The notes beneath the pieces were generated by a model that saw only the letters and a program-made list of their open reading frames with translations, was not told where the DNA came from and did not search any database. This document shows positions 29,032 to 35,462 of a DNA stretch of 35,462 bases, one piece after another; positions within the stretch are counted from its first letter, which is position 1, and each line of letters starts with the position of its first letter. Location of the stretch: the NCBI RefSeq assembly GCF_000264315.1, contig NZ_AJXU01000004.1, forward strand, positions 1 to 35,462, written 5' to 3'. Made by a program: the position numbers and the translations under genes. This DNA is from Rhodanobacter fulvus Jip2 (lineage in GTDB: Bacteria > Pseudomonadota > Gammaproteobacteria > Xanthomonadales > Rhodanobacteraceae).

Positions 29032-29458
29032 GGCAGCTCCAGAAGATGCTTGATCGGGGAAGAGGGGGTGACGCCGACGCGTGGCAGCAGATCCAGGAAA
29101 CCGGATACTGCGCCGCGCACCGTCTTTCTTGTGTCATTGGTCCTGCCGGTAGCGGACGCGCCCGACATGTCCTCGCGGCTGGGTGTTGCCACGAAGCGTC
29201 GGGCCTTAACCGACAAGACTATACCGGACAGTTTACATTTTAAGTAACCGGTGAATCCACCCGTTGACATGACGCGTGGTGGTATGGACAAGCGCTCGCA
29301 CGCATTCCGTGCCGCACGCGATCAGGTGCTACGTAACTGGACCACTGCCCGCGCGAAATATGCAAGTGGCGGAGGTCGGTGGTGGTGCTTCGCGACGCGG
29401 CAGTATTCTGGGGCGACGTTGCATGACGCCATTTTGTTTTCACTACCCAGTAGAAGCC
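29032..29458. other. Divergent intergenic region between the efflux operon and glutamate dehydrogenase
   Basis: About 427 bp with no supported gene. Short open frames exist but lack coding signatures. A candidate minus-strand promoter for the efflux operon lies at 29218-29247. No promoter with both elements was found for the plus-strand glutamate dehydrogenase gene. Confidence 0.5.
29218..29247 (-). promoter_or_regulatory. Candidate promoter/operator of the RND efflux operon
   Basis: On the minus strand a TATAGT -10 (29223-29218) is preceded, 18 bp upstream, by TTACTT (29247-29242). The -10 overlaps an imperfect dyad ACTGTCCGGTATAGT, of the size TetR-type repressors often use. The leader to the adaptor ATG would be about 180 nt, which is long. 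Promoter strength and regulator are inferred. Confidence 0.35.
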
Positions 29459-32400
29459 ATGAATGCGATCCAAGCGACCACCGCAACATCCCCCCGCAAT
29501 GCCGTACTCGATGCCCTGAAAACCCAGGGGCTCGAACCGTCCCAGCTGACGCAGGCAAACACCTTTACCGATGTCTTTTTCGCCCGCATGGCGCCGGGCG
29601 ACATCGATGCCCATACGCCGCAGCAGTGGGCCGGGTTGATCGCGGGGTTGCTGCAATTCATGCAGCGACGGCCCAGCGGGCAGGTGCTGGTCCGCGTGCT
29701 GGATGCGGTGCCCGGGCATCCGGGCCGCAGCCTGTTGCAGGTGGTCACCGACGACATGCCGTTCCTGGTCGACACCGTCAGCATGATCGTCACGGAGAAC
29801 CGGCAGTCGATACAGGCGGTGATCCACCCGGTATTGAACGCCGTGCGCGACGCCGACGGAACCCTCCTGCGGCTCGGTGACGAGTCCGGCGTGCCCGAAT
29901 CGATCATGCATTTCGAGATCGACCGCATCGTCGACGAGGCGTTGTGTTCGCGCCTGCAGGCGCAGATTGCCGATGCGCTGAATGATGTGCGCCAGGCCGT
30001 GGGCGACTGGTCGGCCATGCGCGACAAGGCGTTGGCGATTGCCGCCGACCTGCCGCACCGCAAGCTGGCGCTGGACGATGATTCCGTGCGCGAGGCGGCG
30101 GATTTCCTGCGCTGGATGGCCGACGACAACTTCACTTTCTTCGGCTACCGCCAGTACGAGGTGGTGGCCGCCGATGGCGAGCAGGTGCTGCGCGCGGTGG
30201 ACTCCACCGGGCTGGGCATCCTGCGTGACAGCGATCATTCGCTGGCGCCGCGGTCGGTGCGTTCGCTGGCGGCCAGCGAACTGCCGCACTCGGGCGCGAC
30301 CGACGCCATCATCCTCACCAAGACCAACGCCCGCTCGCACGTGCATCGCAGCGGCTACATGGATTACGTGGGCGTGCTGAAATTCGATGCCGACGGCAAG
30401 GCGGTGGCAGAGGAGCGCTTCATCGGCATGTTCTCCTCCAGTGCCTACATGACCCGGCCGCAGGACGTGCCGCTGGTGCGGCACAAGGTCGAATCGGTGC
30501 TGGTGCGTTCGGAACTGAAGCGCGATTCCCACTCCGGCAAATCGCTGCGTCACATCCTGGAAGTGCTGCCGCGCGACGAACTGTTCCAGAGCAACGAGGA
30601 CGAGCTGTTCGCCACCGCCACCGGCATCCTGGAGCTGCGCCAGCGTGCCCGCACCCGGCTGTTCGTCCGTCGCGACCGCTACGACCGGTTCTTTGCCTGC
30701 CTGGTGTTCGTGCCGCGCGAACGCTTCAATACCTCGGTGCGCGAGCGCATCGAGGCACTGCTGGGTGAGGCGCTGCATGCCGAACAGGTGGATTCGTCGG
30801 TGCAGATGGGCGAGGCCGCGTTGACCCGGTTGCACGTGGTGGTGCGGCCGCGCATCGGCGATCACCCCGATTACGATCTGGTGACGCTGGAACACGGCGT
30901 CGAGGCAATCGTGCGCAACTGGCACGACGATGTGCGCGACGCGCTGGTGCGCTCGCAGGGCGAGCACGAGGGCATGCTGCTCGCCAACAGTTTCGGCAAG
31001 GCGATGCCGCCGGGTTACGTCGATGACGTGAGCCCTGCCGTGGCCGCCGAGGATATTCGCGCGCTGTCGCTGCTGTCAGGCGAGAACGCGCTGCGGATGT
31101 CGTTCTACCATCCGCTGAAAGCACCGGAGACGCTGCGTTTCAAGGTCTACCGCAGTGGCGGCGACATCGCCTTGTCAGAGGTATTGCCGCAGCTGGAAAA
31201 CCTGGGCCTGCGCGTGCTCACCGAGCACGTCTACGACATCCCGCGCGATGGCGCGTCGCTGTCGATCCAGGATTTCGAGGTGCAACCGGCCGGCAAGCTC
31301 ACCTTCAGCGTGGAGCAGGTCGGCACCTTGTTCGAAGAGGCGTTCGAGCAGATCTGGCGCGGCAACGCGGAGAACGACGGCTTCAACCGGCTGGTGCTGG
31401 GCGCCAAACTCAGCTGGCGCCAGATCGCCATGCTGCGCGGCTACTGCAAATACCTGCTGCAGACGGGCGCGGCGTTTTCGCAGGCGTATATGGAAGACAC
31501 GCTCAACCGCTACCCGGCCATCGCCGGCTTGCTGGTGGAGCTGTTCCTGGCACGATTCGATCCGCGGCGCGAGGATCTGTCCGCCGAGGCCTTGAAGGCG
31601 GCTGGTGCCACGCTGGCGGCCGAGATGGAAGCGTTGATCCCGGCCAACGTGCAGAGCGCGCAGCCTGCGTTGATCGCTGATCTCGGTGCGGCACTGTCGC
31701 GTCCGCGTGCGGAGCAGGTTCAGGTCGTCGAGAACGCCATTGGCGTGTTGCTGGAGAACGTCGCCAGCCTCGACGAGGACCGCATCCTGCGCAGCTTCGT
31801 CAGCGTCATCGGCGCCACGTTGCGCACCAGCTTCTTCCAGCACCATGAGGACGCGCCGCGCGACTACATCAGCTACAAGCTCGATCCGCACCAGGTGCCC
31901 GGGCTGCCCAAGCCGATTCCCTATCGCGAAATCTGGGTCTGCGCACCGCGCGTCGAGGGCATCCATCTGCGCTTCGGCGCGGTGGCGCGCGGCGGGCTGC
32001 GCTGGTCCGATCGGCGCGAGGATTTCCGCACCGAGGTGCTGGGCCTGGTCAAGGCGCAGATGGTGAAGAACACCGTCATCGTGCCGGTGGGCTCCAAGGG
32101 CGGGTTCTTCGTCAAGCGGCCGCCCGTCGATGGCGACCGCGATGCGCAGCTGGCCGAAGGCATTGCCTGCTATCGCATCTTCATCAACGGCCTGCTCGAC
32201 ATCACCGACAACCTGGTCGAGGGCGAGGTGGTTCACCCGCAGGACGTGGTGCGCCACGACGGCGACGATCCGTACCTGGTGGTGGCGGCGGACAAGGGCA
32301 CGGCATCGTTCTCCGATATTGCCAACGCCATCTCGATCGAGCACGACTACTGGCTGGGCGACGCGTTCGCCTCCGGCGGTTCGCATGGCTACGACCACAA

Positions 32401-34393
32401 GGGCATGGGCATCACGGCGCGCGGCGCATGGGAGTCGGTCAAGCGCCATTTCCGCTCGCTGGGCGTGGATACGCAGTCGCAGGATTTCACCTGTGTCGGT
32501 ATCGGCGACATGTCCGGCGACGTGTTCGGCAACGGCATGCTGCTGTCCGAGCACATCAAGCTGGTAGCGGCGTTCGATCATCGCCATGTCTTCCTCGACC
32601 CCACGCCCGACGCCGCGCGCGCCTTTGCCGAACGCCAGCGCCTGTTCGACAAGCCGCGCTCCAGCTGGGACGACTACGACCGCGCGCTGATCTCCAGCGG
32701 TGGCGGCGTCTATCCGCGCAGTGCCAAGTCGATCCCGATCCCCGCGGAAGTGCGCACCGCGCTCGGGCTGAAGGCCGACGTCGAGCATCTGGCGCCGAAT
32801 GAGCTGCTCAGCGCGATCCTCAGGGCGCCAGTGGACCTGTTGTGGAACGGCGGCATCGGCACCTACGTCAAGGCGTCCAGCGAAACCCACGCCGACGTGC
32901 GCGACCGCGCCAACAACGCGCTGCGCGTGGATGGCGGCGAACTGCGCTGCAAGGTGGTGGGCGAGGGCGGCAACCTGGGCTTCACCCAGAAGGGCCGTAT
33001 CGAGGCGGCGCAGAACGGCGTGCTGCTCAATACCGACTTCATCGACAACTCCGCCGGCGTGGACACCTCCGACCACGAGGTCAACATCAAGATCCTGCTG
33101 AACGATGCGGTGAAGCGCAACGAGCTCAGCGTCGATGCGCGCAACGCGCAACTGGCGTCGATGACGGAGGAGGTCGGCAAGCTGGTGCTGTGGGACAACT
33201 ACCGGCAGAACCAGGCGATCACGCTGATGGAGCACCAGTCGGTGCGTCGCCTCGGCTCGATGGCCCACTTCATCCGCACGCTGGAGGCCGAAGGCACGCT
33301 GGATCGCCAGGTGGAGAACCTGCCCTCGGATGCCGAACTGGCCGAACGCAAGAGCCGCGAGCAGGGCTTGAGCCGGCCGGAACTGGCGGTGCTGCTGTCG
33401 TACGACAAGATGCGGTTGTTCCAGCAACTGCTGGATTCGGACGTGCCGGAAGATCCCTACCTGTCGCGCGAGCTGGTGCGCTACTTCCCCGAACCGCTGC
33501 ACGAAAAATACGCCGAGCACATGCAGCGCCACCGCCTGAAGCGCGAGATCATCGCCACCGCGGTCACCAACTCCACCATCAACCGCATGGGCGCCACCTT
33601 CATGATGCGCATGCAGGAGGACACCGGCCAACGGCCCGCGGCGATCGCCAAGGCGTACACGGCGGCGCGCGAGATCCTCGATGCCCGCGAGCTATGGGCC
33701 GAGCTTGAGGCGCTGGACAGCAAGGTGGCCGAAGGCACGCAGACCGACGCGATCCTGAAAATCTGGGCGCTATTGCGGCATATGACGCGCTGGCTGCTGA
33801 ACCGCCCCGGCGGCACGCTGGACATCGCCGCCAACGTCGAGCGCTACCAGGGCGTCGTGTCCGACCTGCGCAAGGCCTTGCCGCACGTGCTGGGCAAGGC
33901 CGGCCAGGGCGATTTCACCTGCGACCGCGAGAAATGGGAAGGCCTGGGCATGCCGTCGGCACTGGCCCTGCGGCTGGCCCGCATGCCGGACCTGCGCGCC
34001 GCACTGGACATGGCCGAGATCGCCCGGCAAAGCGACGAGCCGATCGAGAAAGTGGCGCGTATTTTCTATGAACTGGGCGAAGCGCTGGATCTGGGTTGGT
34101 TGCGCGACCAGATCGAGGCCCTGCCGGTGGAAGGCCACTGGCATGCCCAGGCGCGCGGTTCGCTGCTCGACGAGTTGAACCAGCAGCATCGGGCGCTGGC
34201 GCAGCAGGTGCTGAGCATGGGCATCGACGACAGCGGCGATGTCTCGGCAGTGCAGGCGTGGCTGCAACGCGACGACGCCACCCTGCAACACACGCGCAGC
34301 ATGCTGGCCGAGATCCTCACCCAGAATGCCGATTACCCGATCGCGTCGGTGGCCGTCAGGCGGCTGGCGCAACTGGCGCAGTTGCCGGTTTGA
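29459..34393 (+). CDS. gdhB: NAD-specific glutamate dehydrogenase, large (180-kDa) class
   Basis: A 1644-residue catabolic enzyme that deaminates glutamate to 2-oxoglutarate with NAD. The N-terminal 700 residues carry the ACT-like and helical regulatory modules of this class (MPFLVDTVSMIV, FFGYRQYEV, YDIPRDGASLSIQDFEVQP). The catalytic core includes RGGLRWSDRREDFRTEVLGLVKAQMVKN, PVGSKGGF with Lys880, GIGDMSGDVFGNGML (dinucleotide-binding) and GEGGNLGFTQKGRIE. A long C-terminal helical region follows. The length fits the L_180 subclass. The ATG at 29459 was chosen as the start of family-like sequence; an in-frame ATG at 29423 is possible, and the ribosome site for either is poor. It is transcribed divergently from the RND operon, and nadK follows. 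Confidence 0.95.
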   Translation: MNAIQATTATSPRNAVLDALKTQGLEPSQLTQANTFTDVFFARMAPGDIDAHTPQQWAGLIAGLLQFMQRRPSGQVLVRVLDAVPGHPGRSLLQVVTDDMPFLVDTVSMIVTENRQSIQAVIHPVLNAVRDADGTLLRLGDESGVPESIMHFEIDRIVDEALCSRLQAQIADALNDVRQAVGDWSAMRDKALAIAADLPHRKLALDDDSVREAADFLRWMADDNFTFFGYRQYEVVAADGEQVLRAVDSTGLGILRDSDHSLAPRSVRSLAASELPHSGATDAIILTKTNARSHVHRSGYMDYVGVLKFDADGKAVAEERFIGMFSSSAYMTRPQDVPLVRHKVESVLVRSELKRDSHSGKSLRHILEVLPRDELFQSNEDELFATATGILELRQRARTRLFVRRDRYDRFFACLVFVPRERFNTSVRERIEALLGEALHAEQVDSSVQMGEAALTRLHVVVRPRIGDHPDYDLVTLEHGVEAIVRNWHDDVRDALVRSQGEHEGMLLANSFGKAMPPGYVDDVSPAVAAEDIRALSLLSGENALRMSFYHPLKAPETLRFKVYRSGGDIALSEVLPQLENLGLRVLTEHVYDIPRDGASLSIQDFEVQPAGKLTFSVEQVGTLFEEAFEQIWRGNAENDGFNRLVLGAKLSWRQIAMLRGYCKYLLQTGAAFSQAYMEDTLNRYPAIAGLLVELFLARFDPRREDLSAEALKAAGATLAAEMEALIPANVQSAQPALIADLGAALSRPRAEQVQVVENAIGVLLENVASLDEDRILRSFVSVIGATLRTSFFQHHEDAPRDYISYKLDPHQVPGLPKPIPYREIWVCAPRVEGIHLRFGAVARGGLRWSDRREDFRTEVLGLVKAQMVKNTVIVPVGSKGGFFVKRPPVDGDRDAQLAEGIACYRIFINGLLDITDNLVEGEVVHPQDVVRHDGDDPYLVVAADKGTASFSDIANAISIEHDYWLGDAFASGGSHGYDHKGMGITARGAWESVKRHFRSLGVDTQSQDFTCVGIGDMSGDVFGNGMLLSEHIKLVAAFDHRHVFLDPTPDAARAFAERQRLFDKPRSSWDDYDRALISSGGGVYPRSAKSIPIPAEVRTALGLKADVEHLAPNELLSAILRAPVDLLWNGGIGTYVKASSETHADVRDRANNALRVDGGELRCKVVGEGGNLGFTQKGRIEAAQNGVLLNTDFIDNSAGVDTSDHEVNIKILLNDAVKRNELSVDARNAQLASMTEEVGKLVLWDNYRQNQAITLMEHQSVRRLGSMAHFIRTLEAEGTLDRQVENLPSDAELAERKSREQGLSRPELAVLLSYDKMRLFQQLLDSDVPEDPYLSRELVRYFPEPLHEKYAEHMQRHRLKREIIATAVTNSTINRMGATFMMRMQEDTGQRPAAIAKAYTAAREILDARELWAELEALDSKVAEGTQTDAILKIWALLRHMTRWLLNRPGGTLDIAANVERYQGVVSDLRKALPHVLGKAGQGDFTCDREKWEGLGMPSALALRLARMPDLRAALDMAEIARQSDEPIEKVARIFYELGEALDLGWLRDQIEALPVEGHWHAQARGSLLDELNQQHRALAQQVLSMGIDDSGDVSAVQAWLQRDDATLQHTRSMLAEILTQNADYPIASVAVRRLAQLAQLPV

Positions 34394-34433
34394 GGTTGTT
34401 GCGGAAGTTTCCCGCGGGTTGATCCCACCCCTT

Positions 34434-34531
34434 CCCTCCCCTGCGAGTAGGGGAGGGTGTTACGGCAGCCTCTGGTTTTGTGGTGGTTTGTGTTTGCGGC
34501 TTTAGCTCCTCCCCCTGCTGGCAGGGGGAGG
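34434..34531. repeat. Two family B palindromic repeats between gdhB and nadK
   Basis: Stem CCCTCCCCT (34434-34442) / AGGGGAGGG (34449-34457) has a 6-nt loop. Stem CCTCCCCCTG (34508-34517) / CAGGGGGAGG (34522-34531) has a 4-nt loop. They are the same family as those at 20750-20863. They fill most of the 260-bp gap and may serve as transcript-end structures. No T-run follows either. Confidence 0.75.
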
Positions 34532-34653
34532 TTGGCGACCAAAGGGAGTCCTTCAGGTGAGGGGGTTGGGGTTTGCGGGAACGCCCGAACTTTTAGGGCG
34601 CAGCTCCCGCTCTGTCGTATCCTTCAGCCTTCTCACGCCAGTCAGGGCTTCCG

Positions 34654-35415
34654 ATGCGTTTTGCTTTTGTCGCCAGCGACACCGTCGTCGCACAACAGGC
34701 GCGCGACGCATTGGTGCAACGGTATGGCGATGTGCCGCCGGGCCAGGCCGAGCTGATCGTGGCGTTGGGCGGCGATGGTTTCATGCTGCGCACCCTGCAT
34801 GCCTATCGCGACCTGGACGTGCCGGTGTACGGCATGAAGCTGGGGCAGGTCGGTTTCCTGATGAACATGCACCAGCTCGACCACCTGCCCGAGCGCGTCG
34901 AACGGGCGCACGTGGCGTCGCTGTTTCCGCTGGAAATGCGGGTAACCGACGTGGCCGGCCGCACGCATGTCGCCAAGGCGTTCAACGAGGTATCGCTCCT
35001 GCGCCAGAGCAACCAGGCCGCCCATCTGGAAGTGCAGTTGAACGGTACGGTGAAGCTGACCTCACTGGTGTGCGACGGCATCATGGTCTCGACGCCTGCT
35101 GGCTCCACCGCCTACAACCTTTCCGCGCACGGCCCGATCCTGCCGCTGGACGCCAACGTGCTGGCACTGACCCCGATCAGTCCGTTCCGCCCCCGCCGCT
35201 GGCGCGGCGCCATTCTTCCGCATCGCACGGAAGTGGCGTTTCGCGTCATCGATCCGGGCAAACGCCCGGTCAGCGCCACCGCGGATTTCCATGAAGTGCG
35301 CGACGTGCTGACCGTGACGATCCGGCAATCGGGCGATCAGGGCGTGCGGCTGTTGTTCGATCCCGAGCACAATCTTGAGCAGCGGATCCTGGATGAGCAG
35401 TTTGCGGCGGAGTGA
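34654..35415 (+). CDS. nadK: NAD kinase
   Basis: A 253-residue enzyme that phosphorylates NAD to NADP with ATP. The GGDG motif is at 39-42 ([14 protein letters not shown], Asp41 catalytic). NE is at 112-113 ([10 protein letters not shown]), and the Gly-rich [18 protein letters not shown] is at 147-164. It is shorter than E. coli NadK (292) because it lacks N-terminal residues before the first Rossmann strand; short forms are usual in some proteobacterial lineages. The start at 34654 gives MRFAFVASD. No strong ribosome site is seen. It follows gdhB after a 260-bp repeat-rich gap and probably has its own promoter. Confidence 0.93.
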   Translation: MRFAFVASDTVVAQQARDALVQRYGDVPPGQAELIVALGGDGFMLRTLHAYRDLDVPVYGMKLGQVGFLMNMHQLDHLPERVERAHVASLFPLEMRVTDVAGRTHVAKAFNEVSLLRQSNQAAHLEVQLNGTVKLTSLVCDGIMVSTPAGSTAYNLSAHGPILPLDANVLALTPISPFRPRRWRGAILPHRTEVAFRVIDPGKRPVSATADFHEVRDVLTVTIRQSGDQGVRLLFDPEHNLEQRILDEQFAAE

Positions 35416-35423
35416 AGAGCTGC

Positions 35424-35462
35424 CCCCCATCCGCCCTGTCGGGCACCTTCCCCCGTGAACGG
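35424..35462. repeat. Family A REP element, truncated by the window end
   Basis: CCCCATCCGCCCTGTCGGGC followed by ACCTTCCCCC matches the family A repeats at 2469 and 18620. It follows the nadK stop codon by 8 nt; its second stem arm is divergent or lies outside the window. Confidence 0.6.

Noticed and set aside
29028..29291. A possible 87-residue protein upstream of the efflux adaptor
   Set aside because: It overlaps the adaptor start, has no ribosome site or motif, and covers the likely promoter.

Overview
The window is about 65% GC, and most long frames have equally long open frames on the opposite strand. The gene content points to a gammaproteobacterium of the Xanthomonadales/Rhodanobacteraceae type (Rhodanobacter, Dyella, Xanthomonas relatives). 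The clues are methionine synthase split into two genes, a 180-kDa class NAD-glutamate dehydrogenase, a short NAD kinase, and several families of short palindromic intergenic repeats. The placement is inferred from gene content and sequence style, not from a phylogeny.

Layout. 1-4.1 kb (minus strand): a YfdC-like formate/nitrite-family transporter, a lipoprotein PQQ-type sugar dehydrogenase just upstream in the same operon, and a zinc-ribbon/SDR fusion protein. 4.3-9.8 kb (plus): the conserved block folC-dedD-cvpA-purF followed by a DUF455 ferritin-like protein and a terminator. 10.1-15.7 kb: a 1799-residue type Va autotransporter behind a near-consensus sigma-54 promoter. 15.77-17.33 kb: an IS1182-family insertion that appears to have landed in, and duplicated, a bidirectional terminator between the autotransporter and tRNA-Val(CAC). 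17.5-23.0 kb: a small LABN membrane protein (plus) facing a minus-strand operon of an ArsR-methyltransferase regulator (SahR-like), metH part 1 (homocysteine-binding) and metH part 2 (folate, cobalamin and reactivation domains). 23.2-24.4 kb: an acyl-CoA dehydrogenase. 24.6-29.0 kb (minus): an RND efflux adaptor and permease. 29.4-35.4 kb (plus): NAD-dependent glutamate dehydrogenase and NAD kinase.

How the genes work together. The regulator-metH1-metH2 operon looks like a self-contained methionine-cycle unit: a probable SAH/SAM-sensing repressor with a 30-bp dyad over its own start codon, followed by the two halves of cobalamin-dependent methionine synthase. folC (folate polyglutamylation) and purF (first step of purine synthesis) are linked through one-carbon metabolism. 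The RND pair lacks an outer-membrane channel gene and a local regulator, so it presumably uses a channel encoded elsewhere.

Most notable observations: (1) a facing pair of palindromic repeats is translated in frame inside MetH, adding about 35 residues to the reactivation domain; (2) a sigma-54 promoter drives a giant repetitive autotransporter; (3) an IS1182-type element is flanked by a 20-bp direct repeat that is itself the stem-loop of a split bidirectional terminator; (4) a 162-bp imperfect palindrome with 79-bp arms lies upstream of the methionine operon; (5) a 30-bp operator-like dyad overlaps the regulator start. No phage, CRISPR array or clear defence or biosynthetic island is visible.
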